Positions 42,210 through 50,653 are shown, counted from the stretch's first letter. The stretch: DNA of 64,000 bases from Azospirillum sp. TSH100 (GCF_004923295.1 NZ_CP039635.1:950501-1014500); one strand, 5' to 3'. The notes: generated by a model not told the origin, from the letters alone. Numbers and translations are program-made.

Positions 42210-43367
42210 ATGCGCCATACGCTCCGCATTGCTGCACTCCTCGTCCTGGCGGCGCTCGCCGGCGGGGCCTACTGGTATTTCGTGAAGCAGGGCGGGACCG
42301 TTGCCGGGCTGACCGCGATGGTGAATGGCCTCCTCTCCGGTGGCGCGCAGGCTCAAGGAGGCGCCTCCGGGGGCGCCAAGCCGCCGGGCGGCGCCCCGCC
42401 GATGCCGGTGGAGGCCGCCCAGGTCCGCGTCGGCACGGTCGAGCGGACGGTGACCGCCGTCGGCTCGCTGCTGTCCAACGAATCGGTGGTCGTCCGGCCC
42501 GAGATCGCCGGCCGCATCAGCGAGATCGCCTTCAAGGAGGGCCAGCGCGTCGCCAAGGGCACGGTGCTGGTCCGACTGGACGACGCCATCGCCCGCGCCA
42601 CCCTGGCCCAGGCGCAGGCGAGCATCGCCTTCTCCCGTGCCGAGCTGTCGCGCGCCGACCAGCTGGTCCGCCAGAACACCGGTCCGTTGCGCAACCGCGA
42701 ACAGGCATCGGCCAAGCTTCTGGCCGACGAGGCGGCGGTGCAGCTGGCCAAGGCGCAGCTCGACAAGCAGGTCATCACCGCCCCCTTCGACGGGGTGCTG
42801 GGCCTGCGCAAGGCGTCGGTCGGCGATTTCGTCCAGGCCGGAAAGGACATCGTCAACCTGGAGGACATCGACACGCTGAAGCTGGACTTCCGCGTACCGG
42901 AGATGTTCCTGCCGGCGGTGAAGGTCGGCCAGACGGTGAAGGTGGCGGTGGACGCCTTCGGCGGGCGCAGTTTCGACGGAACCGTCTATGCCATCGACCC
43001 GCTGGTCGATGTGAACGGCCGTGCTCTGGCGATCCGTGCCCGCGTGCCGAATCCCGACGGCTTGCTGCGCCCCGGCCTGTTCGCCCGCGTGTCGCTGACG
43101 CTGACCACGGTGCCGGACGCGGTGCTGATCCCCGAACAGGCCATCGTCGCCTTCGGCAAGGACCAGTTCGTCTTCAAGGTGGTGGACGGCAAGGTGGCGC
43201 AGACCCGCGTGACGCTCGGTGAACGCCGCAACGCCGAGGTGGAGATCGCCAAGGGCCTCGCCCCCGGCGACATGGTGGTCACCGCCGGCCAGTTGAAGAT
43301 CCGCGACGGCGTGCCGGTGACGGTGCTGCCTGCCAAGCCGGCCCCCAGCCCATCGTCGGGGAGCTGA
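42210..43367 (+). CDS. RND efflux periplasmic adaptor subunit
   Basis: 385-aa membrane fusion protein (HlyD/AcrA class). One N-terminal membrane anchor (LRIAALLVLAALAGGAYWYFV) is followed by a Gly/Pro-rich spacer. The biotinyl-lipoyl half-motif is VVRPEIAGRISEIAFKEGQRVAKGTVLVRLDD, then a short alpha-hairpin (ATLAQAQASIAFSRAELSRADQLV), the second half ITAPFDGVLGLRKASVGDFVQAG and a beta-barrel. It has no lipobox Cys. The gene is followed four bases later by the pump gene. No TolC-like gene is nearby. Confidence 0.93.
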   Translation: MRHTLRIAALLVLAALAGGAYWYFVKQGGTVAGLTAMVNGLLSGGAQAQGGASGGAKPPGGAPPMPVEAAQVRVGTVERTVTAVGSLLSNESVVVRPEIAGRISEIAFKEGQRVAKGTVLVRLDDAIARATLAQAQASIAFSRAELSRADQLVRQNTGPLRNREQASAKLLADEAAVQLAKAQLDKQVITAPFDGVLGLRKASVGDFVQAGKDIVNLEDIDTLKLDFRVPEMFLPAVKVGQTVKVAVDAFGGRSFDGTVYAIDPLVDVNGRALAIRARVPNPDGLLRPGLFARVSLTLTTVPDAVLIPEQAIVAFGKDQFVFKVVDGKVAQTRVTLGERRNAEVEIAKGLAPGDMVVTAGQLKIRDGVPVTVLPAKPAPSPSSGS

Positions 43368-43371
43368 CGCC

Positions 43372-46300
43372 ATGGTCCTGTCCGACATTTCCGTCCGCCG
43401 TCCCGTCCTGGCGACGGTGATGAGCCTCGCCCTGATGCTGATCGGCATCGTGTCGTACCAGCGCCTGTCGGTCCGCGAATATCCCAAGATCGATGAGCCG
43501 GTCGTCACCGTGGAGACGACCTACAAGGGCGCCTCGGCCCAGATCATCGAAAGCCAGGTCACCCAGACGCTGGAGGACAGCCTCGCTGGCATCGAGGGCA
43601 TCGACGTGATGTCCTCGATCAGCCGGGCGGAGAAGTCGCAGATCACCCTGCGCTTCCGGCTGGACCGCAACGTCGATGTGGCGGCCAGCGACGTGCGCGA
43701 CCGGGTGGGTCGCGTCCGCGCACAGCTTCCCAGCGAGATCGACGAGCCGGTGATCGCCAAGGTGGAGGCCGACGCCCAGCCGATCATCTATCTCGCCTTC
43801 TCCTCCGACCGGCATTCGCCGCTGGAGGTGACCGATTTCGCTGACCGCTACGTCAAGGACCGGTTGCAGAACCTGCCCGGCGTCGCCCAGGTCCGCATCT
43901 TCGGCGAGCGGCGCTTCGCCATGCGGCTGTGGCTCGACCCGCAGCGGATGGCCGCCTACCGGGTGACGCCGCAGGATGTCGAGACCGCGCTGCGCCGGCA
44001 GAATGTCGAGATTCCGGCCGGTCGCGTCGAAAGCGTGGCGCGCGAGTTCACCGTGGTGTCGGAAACCGACCTGCGCAGCCCGCCGGAGTTCGAGAACATC
44101 ATCCTGCGCGACGATGCGGGATATCTGGTGCGGCTGCGCGATGTGGGGCGGGCCGAGCTGGGCGCGTTGGACGAGCGGGTCAGCGCCCGCTTCAACGGCC
44201 GCGGCGCCGTCGCCATCGGCGTGGTGAAGCAATCCACCGCCAACCCGCTGGACGTGTCGAAGGCGGTCAATGACGCCCTGCCCAAGATCCGCGCGGCCGT
44301 CCCCGAGGGCATGGGGGTGGATGTCGGTTATGACAGCTCCGTCTTCATCGCCAAGTCGATCGACGCGGTGTTCCACACCATCTTCGAAGCGATCGTCCTG
44401 GTCGTTCTGGTCATCTTCTTCTTCCTGCGCTCGCTGCGGGCGACGCTGGTGCCGCTGGTGACCATTCCTGTGTCGCTGATCGGCGGCTTCGCCCTGATGT
44501 ACGCCTTCGGCTTCTCGATCAACACGCTGACCCTGCTGTCGATGGTGCTGGCGATCGGCCTGGTCGTCGACGACGCCATCGTCATGCTGGAGAACATCTT
44601 CCGCTACGTGGAAGAGGGCATGAGCCCCTTCCAGGCGGCGCTTAAGGGATCGCGGGAGATCGGTTTCGCCGTCATCGCCATGACCATCACCCTGGCGGCG
44701 GTCTATGCGCCGATCGGCTTCATGACCGGCCGCACCGGGCGGCTGTTCACCGAATTCGCGCTGACGCTGGCCGGTGCGGTGATCGTGTCCGGTTTCGTGG
44801 CACTGACCCTGTCGCCGATGATGTGCTCCAAGCTGCTGAAGCACGAGACCAAGCACGGGCTGCTCTACCGCGCCATCGAACGCTTCCTGGAGGGGATGAC
44901 CAACGGCTACCGCCGTCTGCTGCGCCTGTCGCTGCGGGCGCGGCCGCTGGTGCTGCTGATCGGTGTCGGCGTCGCCGCCGCCAGCTATTTCCTGTTCACC
45001 GGCCTGAAGTCGGAGCTGTCGCCGGTCGAGGATCGCGGCACCATCGTCGGCATCGCCATCGCGCCGGAAGGCTCCACGCTCGACTACACCATGGGCTACG
45101 CCCAGCGGATGGAGGCGCTGTTCCGCCAGATTCCGGTGCTGGAGAAGTTCTTCGTCGTCGTCGGCTTCCCGGTGGTGAACCAGGGCATCGCCTTCGTCCG
45201 GCTGATCGACTGGGACGAGCGCGAGGTGAAGCAGCAGGCGATCACCGCCCAGCTGTTCCCCAAGATGTTCGGCATCCCCGGCATCCTCGGCTTCGTCACC
45301 AACCCGCCGTCGCTGGGTCAGAGCCCGATCGACAAGCCGGTGAACTTCGTCATCCAGACCTCTCTGCCCTTCGAGGAATTGCAGGCGATGGTCAACGCCA
45401 TGATGGCGGAGGCGCGCAACTTCCCCGGCCTGACCAACCTCGACACCGACCTGAAGCTGAACAAGCCGGAATTGCGGGTCTCGCTGGACCGCGACAAGGC
45501 AGCCGATCTGGGGGTGGATGTCGACACTGTCGGCCGCACGCTGGAAACCCTGCTGGGCGGCCGGCAGGTGACGCGCTTCAAGAAGGACGGCAAGCAGTAT
45601 GACGTGATCGTCCAGGTCGCCAACGTCGACCGCCGCAATCCCGACGACATCGCCGGCATCTATGTCCGCGGCGGCACCAGCGCCACCGGCGGAGCGGGGC
45701 AGATGATCTCGCTTGCCAATCTGGTGAAGGTCGAGGAGCGGGTGGCGCCGAAGGAGCTGAACCACTTCAACAAGCTGCGCTCCGCCACCATCACCGCGAC
45801 GCTGGCGCCGGGAACCTCGCTGGGCGAGGCGCTGGCGGTGATGCAGGCTGCGGCGAACAAGGTGCTGCCGGCCACCGCCCAGACCGACTATGCCGGGCAG
45901 AGCCGCGAGTTCCGCGAATCGGCCACCGGGCTCTATTTCGTCTTCATCCTGGCGCTGGCCTTCATCTATCTGGTGCTGGCGGCGCAGTTCGAGAGCTTCA
46001 TCGATCCCTTCGTCATCATGCTGACGGTGCCGCTGTCGATGACCGGCGCGCTGGCCGCCCTACAAATGAGCGGCGGGACGATGAACGTCTACAGCCAGAT
46101 CGGCCTCGTCACCCTGGTCGGCCTGATCACCAAGCACGGCATCCTGATCGTGGAGTTCGCCAACCAGCTCCAGCGCGCCGGGACCGACATCCGCAAGGCG
46201 GTGGAGGAGGCGGCCGTGCTGCGCCTGCGCCCGATCCTGATGACCACCGGCGCCATGGTGCTGGGTGCGGTGCCGCTCGCCTACGCCAAGGGGGCGGGGG

Positions 46301-46479
46301 CGGAAAGCCGGCAGGCCATCGGTGCGGTCATCGTCGGAGGCATGACACTGGGCACGTTGCTGACTCTGTTCGTCGTGCCGACGGTTTACAGCTATCTTGC
46401 CCGCAAGAAGCCGATGCAGGATGAGGCCGTGGAGGCGGCCGATGGGCAGGCCCATGGCATGCCCCATCCCGCTGAGTAG
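43372..46479 (+). CDS. RND efflux transporter permease (HAE1/AcrB class)
   Basis: 1035-aa proton-driven pump with 12 helices and two large periplasmic loops. It starts LSDISVRRPVLATVMSLALMLIGIVSYQRLSVREYP, a typical MexW/MexF-group N-terminus. The proton-relay motif in helix 4 is VLAIGLVVDDAIVMLENIFRYVEEG with the DD pair near residue 400, and GLITKHGILIVEFANQLQ gives the helix 10 relay Lys/His region near 920. Substrates could be drugs, solvents or plant phenolics; this is not decided by the sequence. It forms an operon with the adaptor. Confidence 0.94.
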   Translation: MVLSDISVRRPVLATVMSLALMLIGIVSYQRLSVREYPKIDEPVVTVETTYKGASAQIIESQVTQTLEDSLAGIEGIDVMSSISRAEKSQITLRFRLDRNVDVAASDVRDRVGRVRAQLPSEIDEPVIAKVEADAQPIIYLAFSSDRHSPLEVTDFADRYVKDRLQNLPGVAQVRIFGERRFAMRLWLDPQRMAAYRVTPQDVETALRRQNVEIPAGRVESVAREFTVVSETDLRSPPEFENIILRDDAGYLVRLRDVGRAELGALDERVSARFNGRGAVAIGVVKQSTANPLDVSKAVNDALPKIRAAVPEGMGVDVGYDSSVFIAKSIDAVFHTIFEAIVLVVLVIFFFLRSLRATLVPLVTIPVSLIGGFALMYAFGFSINTLTLLSMVLAIGLVVDDAIVMLENIFRYVEEGMSPFQAALKGSREIGFAVIAMTITLAAVYAPIGFMTGRTGRLFTEFALTLAGAVIVSGFVALTLSPMMCSKLLKHETKHGLLYRAIERFLEGMTNGYRRLLRLSLRARPLVLLIGVGVAAASYFLFTGLKSELSPVEDRGTIVGIAIAPEGSTLDYTMGYAQRMEALFRQIPVLEKFFVVVGFPVVNQGIAFVRLIDWDEREVKQQAITAQLFPKMFGIPGILGFVTNPPSLGQSPIDKPVNFVIQTSLPFEELQAMVNAMMAEARNFPGLTNLDTDLKLNKPELRVSLDRDKAADLGVDVDTVGRTLETLLGGRQVTRFKKDGKQYDVIVQVANVDRRNPDDIAGIYVRGGTSATGGAGQMISLANLVKVEERVAPKELNHFNKLRSATITATLAPGTSLGEALAVMQAAANKVLPATAQTDYAGQSREFRESATGLYFVFILALAFIYLVLAAQFESFIDPFVIMLTVPLSMTGALAALQMSGGTMNVYSQIGLVTLVGLITKHGILIVEFANQLQRAGTDIRKAVEEAAVLRLRPILMTTGAMVLGAVPLAYAKGAGAESRQAIGAVIVGGMTLGTLLTLFVVPTVYSYLARKKPMQDEAVEAADGQAHGMPHPAE

Positions 46480-46495
46480 GAGGGGGACCGGCGCC

Positions 46496-46876
46496 ATGGC
46501 AAGCGTGCTGATCATCGATGACGACGATGTCGCCCGTGCGGTTCTGCTGCGCACGCTGACGATGGCCGGCCATGAGGCGGTCGGCGCCCGCGACGGGCTG
46601 GAGGGGATGGAGCGGTTCCGCGACCGCCCGGCCGACAGTCCGCTCGACCTCGTCATCACCGACATCTTCATGCCGAACCAGGAAGGGCTGGCGACGATCA
46701 TGGAACTGCGGCGTGGCGCGCCGTCGCTGAAGATCATTGCGATTTCCGGCGGCGGCGCCCGCGCCTCGCTGGACGTCCTGCCGGTCGCGGAGGCGCTGGG
46801 CGCGCACCGCACGCTGCGCAAACCCTTCACCCCGACCGAGGTGATGGAGGTCGTGCGCTCGGTTCTGGAAGGGTGA
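46496..46876 (+). CDS. Single-domain response regulator (CheY-like)
   Basis: 126-aa receiver domain alone. The acidic pocket is IIDDDD at residues 6-11, the phosphorylatable Asp is D56 in VITDIFMP, the Ser in IAISGGG and the Lys in LRKPF complete the active site. AGGAGGGGGA precedes the ATG by eight bases. It starts 16 bases after the efflux pump stop, so it is probably co-transcribed, although no histidine kinase is close. Output must be through protein contact, since there is no DNA-binding domain. Confidence 0.9.
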   Translation: MASVLIIDDDDVARAVLLRTLTMAGHEAVGARDGLEGMERFRDRPADSPLDLVITDIFMPNQEGLATIMELRRGAPSLKIIAISGGGARASLDVLPVAEALGAHRTLRKPFTPTEVMEVVRSVLEG

Positions 46877-46895
46877 GGCGCCTGTGTCCCAAATC

Positions 46896-46931
46896 GCGAA
46901 GCGCCGCTTTCCAGGGAAAGCGGCGCTTCGC
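46896..46931 (+). terminator. Strong hairpin after the response regulator
   Basis: GCGAAGCGCCGCTTTCC pairs with its complement over about 16-17 bp with a very short loop, about 20 bases after the stop. There is no long T-run. Confidence 0.75.
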
Positions 46932-47021
46932 AGAAAGGGGTTCAGCCGAAGGTTTCTGACCGGGTCTTGTTCGACGCCCGCGTGGGGGTGTCTGCGACGC
47001 CTGGGTCAGTATGGCCGCTGG

Positions 47022-47180
47022 TCAGGCGGCGAGCCGTTCTTCCTGTACTCGGCGGCTCCGGCGCAGGCGCTCGAAAAGCTGCTGGACACTGTCGGGGCTG
47101 ATCCCGTCGCGTGCCATGACGGCGATCACGATCGGATCTTCGAGCAGTTCGGAAAGGGTCGGCGTCGTGTTGCGGTCCAT
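47022..47180 (-). CDS. 52-residue small protein (hypothetical)
   Basis: A short gene on the minus strand with a strong Shine-Dalgarno (AAGGGAGGGA) five to six bases before its ATG. The product starts MDRNTTPTLSELLEDPIVIA and ends RRVQEERLAA. It looks all-helical, with a SELLEDPIVIAVMARDGISPDSV stretch that resembles short alphaproteobacterial proteins of unknown role, and a basic helix QLFERLRRSRR. It lacks Cys and membrane segments. The ribosome-binding site, codon pattern and position before an AT-richer leader support it as real. Function unknown. Confidence 0.65.
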   Translation of the reverse strand: MDRNTTPTLSELLEDPIVIAVMARDGISPDSVQQLFERLRRSRRVQEERLAA

Positions 47181-47475
47181 GCGTCCCTCCCTTGGTGTCC
47201 GGCCTCCGGGTGCCGTTGCCGTCCCTGAAGGGGGATCGGCGGACGGTCGAAGCCGGCAATGGCGATTGGCCTAATCCCTGCTGCGCGCTCGTCTCGGCTT
47301 TCGGTGTCCGGATAGCCTCCGGGGATATACCCCCTTCGGTCCGGATTGTGGGTCTGAAATACAATATGGCGACCATAACTCAGACAAGGTGGTATTGTCA
47401 CCCGTCCTTTTGTCAACAGCCGCTATATCTTTGTGTATTGCAGTATTAAGGCGGTCGCGCGTCGCGATCGGGCGT
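47181..47475. promoter_or_regulatory. AT-richer intergenic stretch upstream of the 52-residue gene
   Basis: About 295 bases without a gene. From about 47340 to 47455 the composition is much more AT-rich than the window average, with TATAT and repeated GTATTG words and a GGTG-gtattgt-CACC repeat. It probably contains the promoter of the small minus-strand gene. No precise boxes are claimed. Confidence 0.4.
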
Positions 47476-47886
47476 TCACGCCTGCCCTGGCCGTGCCCGT
47501 GTCAGGCTGGCGCCAATCGAAGGATCGCCCGAGTCGGCAGCGGGAATCGTAACCTCGACCTGCACCTGCCGCACTTTTGCGTGGGAAAGGCAAAGATCCG
47601 CGGCACGGTCTGCCAAATAATCGGCGCCAGATACATTGGATTCGCCGCAAAGACGACGCAAGTCTTCGACAATATCCTCGTAAGACATCACCGCGGCGAT
47701 GTCATCGGGAAAGCCGGGTCCGGGATGGGTGACCGTCAACGTCAGGTCGAAGCGGACCTCCGGCCGGTCGGTGCGGCCGGCGAGCGCCACCGTGGCGGCG
47801 AAACCGCGCACCAGGATGGTGTAGGTGAGCGGTGCGCCGCCCGGCTGGACCAGCATGGTCCTTTTCACGCTATCGTCCGACAACAC
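47476..47886 (-). CDS. FolB-like (dihydroneopterin aldolase family) protein with altered active site
   Basis: 136-aa T-fold protein beside folK. The family core PDDIAAVMSYEDIVEDL matches the FolB stretch SDDVADCLSYADIAETV. The segments TYTILVRGFAATVALAG and VRFDLTLTV match the first strands. The usual catalytic Lys before Pro near the C-terminus is Ile here (VTIPAAD), and the substrate-binding Glu in the LxE helix and the N-terminal Glu are not seen. It may bind a pterin without aldolase activity, or act otherwise. GTG 47886 or the next codon TTG starts it; GGGAGA lies just upstream. Confidence 0.65.
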   Translation of the reverse strand: MLSDDSVKRTMLVQPGGAPLTYTILVRGFAATVALAGRTDRPEVRFDLTLTVTHPGPGFPDDIAAVMSYEDIVEDLRRLCGESNVSGADYLADRAADLCLSHAKVRQVQVEVTIPAADSGDPSIGASLTRARPGQA

Positions 47887-47989
47887 ACTCTCCCGGCCGG
47901 CGCGCGGGCGCCGGCGTTGCGTTCAGGCCGGCACTATAAGCGGTGCGGCGCCCGCATGCCACCGCAAGCCCGATCCCAGCGTTCCGGCT

Positions 47990-48523
47990 TCAAAGCGTCT
48001 CGGCGACGCGGACGACGGTCTCTCGGCCGGGCACCTCGCCGCACAGCGCGTCGATCCGCCGGTTCAGCACCGGGTGGACGATGTCGGCGGCGATGTCGGC
48101 CAGCGGGCAGAGGACGAAGGCGCGCTCGGCCATGCGGGGATGGGGGACTTCCAGTTCCGGCTCCGCCACCACGCGGTCGGCATAGAGCAGGATGTCGACG
48201 TCGATGGGGCGCGGGCCGAAGCGCAGGCCGCCCAGATCGCGGCCCAGCGACTCCTCGATCCCCTTCAGGAAGCGCAGCAGTGCCGCCGGCTCCAGGCGGG
48301 TGGTGCCGCGCACCGCCATGTTCAGGAAGGCCGGCTGGTCGGTCACATACATCGGCGCCGTCTCGTACAGGGCGGACTGCGCGTCGATCTTCACCGCCTC
48401 GCCCAGCCGGCGGATCGCCTCCGCCAGATTGGCGGCACGGTCGCCGAGGTTGCCGCCGAGCGCGAGATAGACCGTCGCGGCTGCCGATGATGAGGGCGAA
48501 GGGGGGGGCGTAAGCTCGGCCAT
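47990..48523 (-). CDS. folK: 2-amino-4-hydroxy-6-hydroxymethyldihydropteridine pyrophosphokinase
   Basis: 177-aa folate enzyme (HPPK). It has the starting strand VYLALGGNLGDRAANLAEAIRRL, ALYETAPMYVTDQPAFLNMAV near residue 57, the catalytic stretch GGLRFGPRPIDVDILLY with the metal-binding DxD, and VPHPRMAERAFVLCPLADI. All HPPK signature residues appear present. The first 15 residues are Pro/Ser-rich. It lies 103 bases upstream of the FolB-like gene on the same strand, a common folate gene pair. Confidence 0.93.
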   Translation of the reverse strand: MAELTPPPSPSSSAAATVYLALGGNLGDRAANLAEAIRRLGEAVKIDAQSALYETAPMYVTDQPAFLNMAVRGTTRLEPAALLRFLKGIEESLGRDLGGLRFGPRPIDVDILLYADRVVAEPELEVPHPRMAERAFVLCPLADIAADIVHPVLNRRIDALCGEVPGRETVVRVAETL

Positions 48524-48735
48524 GGCGTCGGCGGTCCCGATATGCTGGTATGGGTTGGGGACGGAACTCCTAGCAAATCCGGGCCCGCCCGTCATGCAAT
48601 CCGTCCCTGCCTGGCCGCCCTTTCGGACCGTCCCGGCCCCTTCGGGAACGGACGGGCAGCGGTGGGGTTTCAGCACTGTATCAACCGGTTGAGAAGAACC
48701 CGGCGATGACACGATATTCTGGTGGAGGACGAGAG

Positions 48736-49206
48736 ATGGGCCGTGGCAAGGGCAAGGTTCGGACGGTGGTCGCGGTGGCGATCCTTTTCGGCGGCACCGC
48801 CGGCATCCTTGCCGGCTGCGCCACCGGCCCCGACCCGGAGATTGCGCGCAGGGCCCAGACCGCCATGGTGGGCATGCCAAAGGCCGACCTGCTGGCCTGC
48901 GCCGGCGTGCCGGACCGGCAGGCGACGGCGGCGGGGCGCGAATACTACACCTATGTCGCACACCCGGCGGTGGCCTACAGCCCCGGCAGCAGCATCGGCA
49001 TCGGGGCCGGCAGCTTCGGCGGCAGTGGCGGGGTGGGACTCGGTCTCGGCTTCGGCGTGCCGGTCGGCGGCAGCACATCGCCGGGATGCGAGGCGACGAT
49101 GGTGATCGGCCCACGCGGCACGGTGGAGCAGGTCAGCTACCCGGCCGGCGCCTCGCTGTCCGCCTGCACGCCGATCGTCAGCACCTGCATGGCACCGCGC
49201 GGGTGA
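48736..49206 (+). CDS. Lipoprotein with SmpA/BamE-like segment (hypothetical)
   Basis: 156-aa predicted lipoprotein. The signal sequence VRTVVAVAILFGGTAGILAGCAT gives a lipobox LAGC. A segment GMPKADLLACAGVPDRQ resembles the start of SmpA/OmlA (BamE-like) domains. A central Gly/Ser-rich stretch (IGIGAGSFGGSGGVGLGLGFG) is of low complexity, and three later Cys may form disulfides. GGAGG lies seven bases before the ATG. Probably outer-membrane associated; function unknown. Confidence 0.7.
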   Translation: MGRGKGKVRTVVAVAILFGGTAGILAGCATGPDPEIARRAQTAMVGMPKADLLACAGVPDRQATAAGREYYTYVAHPAVAYSPGSSIGIGAGSFGGSGGVGLGLGFGVPVGGSTSPGCEATMVIGPRGTVEQVSYPAGASLSACTPIVSTCMAPRG

Positions 49207-49343
49207 GGATGCCGGCGGAACGGGCTTCGTGCGGATAAGACTTTGAGATGAGGCGGCCGGGGCTGTCGCCGCGCCCGGTTATGCCATATTCTCAACCGCA
49301 ACCCCGGCCGCAAAGCCGGGGAAGCGACGCCCGCCAAGGGCCG

Positions 49344-49379
49344 CATAAGGGTTGCCATAAGGGTTGCCATAAGGGTTGG
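49344..49379. repeat. Three tandem copies of a 12-bp unit before the CoxG-like gene
   Basis: CATAAGGGTTGC is repeated three times in direct order, the last copy ending GG instead of GC and running into the ribosome-binding site GGAGGAA of the gene at 49394. Each copy includes AAGGG, a partial Shine-Dalgarno. Copy number could alter the leader. Confidence 0.85.
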
Positions 49380-49393
49380 AGGAACCACGAACC

Positions 49394-50065
49394 ATGGATA
49401 TGAGCGGAAGCCACCGGATCGAGGCCAGCCGAGAGGCGGTTTGGGCGGCGCTGAACGATCCGGAAATCCTGCGCCAGTGCATTCCCGGCTGCGAGGAGGT
49501 GGTTCGGCAATCCGACACCGAGATGACGGCCCGGGTCGTCGCCAAGGTCGGCCCGGTCAGCGCCAAATTCGCCGGTAAGGTGACCCTGTCGGACCTGGAT
49601 CCGCCCAACGGCTATACCATCACCGGCGAAGGGTCGGGCGGGGCCGCCGGCTTCGGCAAGGGCGGCGCCACCGTGGCGCTGTCCGACGATGGCGGCGCCA
49701 CCCTGCTGACCTACACCGCCAAGGCCCAGGTCGGCGGCAAGCTGGCGCAGATCGGCTCGCGGCTGGTCGACGCCACCGCCCGCAAGATGGCGGAGGAGTT
49801 CTTCGCCCGCTTCACCCAGATCGTCGGCCCGGCCCCCGCTGAAGACGTGTCCGCAGAAGCAACTTCGGCGGAAGCGCCGGTGGCGAGCGGAACAGCCGCC
49901 GTCGCGCCCCGGCCTGCGACCCGTGTTGCGGAGCCGCCGCCGGAGATTCCGTTGCCGCTGCCGGTCGGGCGCGGGACGGGGAGCGGCGGGAGCAATTTCT
50001 ACGTGCCGTGGGCAGCACTTCTTGTGGTTGTGGTTCTGCTCGCATCGCTTGCCTGGATGAATTAG
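49394..50065 (+). CDS. Membrane-anchored CoxG/SRPBCC-family protein
   Basis: 223-aa protein. Residues 1-145 form a CoxG (carbon monoxide dehydrogenase subunit G-like) SRPBCC domain: MSGSHRIEASREAVWAALNDPEILRQCIPGCEEV, YTITGEGSGGAAGFGKGGATV and LTYTAKAQVGGKLAQIGSRLVDATARKMAEEFF. A Pro/Ala linker and a single C-terminal membrane helix (WAALLVVVVLLASLAWMN) follow. CoxG-type proteins help recruit molybdenum hydroxylases to the membrane. No CO dehydrogenase genes are in the window, so its partner is unknown. GGAGGAA precedes the ATG. Confidence 0.87.
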   Translation: MDMSGSHRIEASREAVWAALNDPEILRQCIPGCEEVVRQSDTEMTARVVAKVGPVSAKFAGKVTLSDLDPPNGYTITGEGSGGAAGFGKGGATVALSDDGGATLLTYTAKAQVGGKLAQIGSRLVDATARKMAEEFFARFTQIVGPAPAEDVSAEATSAEAPVASGTAAVAPRPATRVAEPPPEIPLPLPVGRGTGSGGSNFYVPWAALLVVVVLLASLAWMN

Positions 50066-50194
50066 CGTGGCAAATTGTTCATTGGTCGTACGGCTGCATC
50101 AAAGGGATTTGACACCCTTTCGGAATGTGTATGCTGCCGCGCGATTCCGGTCGGCGCCGTCGGCCGGTGGAACCATCGGAAGGGAAGCCGAAGA

Positions 50195-50575
50195 ATGAAG
50201 AAGCTGTTGATGGGCGTTGCCGCCATCGCCGCGGTCGTGATGGGTGCCGGTGCCGCCCAGGCGGCCGATGCCGCCGCCGGCAAGGAAGTCTTCAAGGTCT
50301 GCATGGCCTGCCACACCGCCGAGCAGGGCAAGAACAAGGTCGGTCCGTCGCTGTTCGGCGTCGTCGGCCGTCCGGCCGCCTCGATCGAAGGCTTCAAGTA
50401 TTCCGCCCCGATGAAGGAAAAGGGCGCCGGTGGCTTGGTCTGGACCGCCGAGAACCTGGATGCCTACATCAAGGCGCCGAAGGAAATCGTCCCGGGCGGC
50501 ACGATGGCCTTCGCCGGCCTGAAGGACGACGCCAAGCGCGCCGACCTGATCGCCTTCCTGGCCGAGCAGAAGTAA
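50195..50575 (+). CDS. Class I cytochrome c (c2-like)
   Basis: 126-aa periplasmic electron carrier. The signal peptide is MKKLLMGVAAIAAVVMGAGAAQA. The haem site CMACH is at residues 36-40, and the Met ligand lies in PGGTMAFAG near 105. KVGPSLFGVVGR and FKYSAPMKEKG fit the c2/mitochondrial-type class I fold. GGAAGGGAAG lies seven bases before the ATG. It is monocistronic, with a terminator downstream. Confidence 0.93.
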   Translation: MKKLLMGVAAIAAVVMGAGAAQAADAAAGKEVFKVCMACHTAEQGKNKVGPSLFGVVGRPAASIEGFKYSAPMKEKGAGGLVWTAENLDAYIKAPKEIVPGGTMAFAGLKDDAKRADLIAFLAEQK

Positions 50576-50622
50576 GACCGCTTCCCCTGGTCCGGCGGCC
50601 GGGGGAGACCTTGCGGACGGCG

Positions 50623-50653
50623 AAAGGGCCGGTGGCGATGCCACCGGCCCTTT
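50623..50653. terminator. Rho-independent terminator between cytochrome c and pepN
   Basis: AAAGGGCCGGTGGC and its complement make a 14-bp stem with a three-base loop, followed by TTTGCATTTT. It can serve both converging genes. Confidence 0.9.

Noticed and set aside
43279-45765. 828-codon minus-strand frame opposite the RND pump
   Set aside because: An antisense shadow rich in Asp/His/Arg/Gln with no domain; the RND pump on the plus strand is certain.
48525-49114. Upstream extension of folK to position 49114
   Set aside because: The extra 197 residues are Arg/Pro-rich, overlap the lipoprotein gene on the other strand and have no HPPK homology; ATG 48523 fits the family start.
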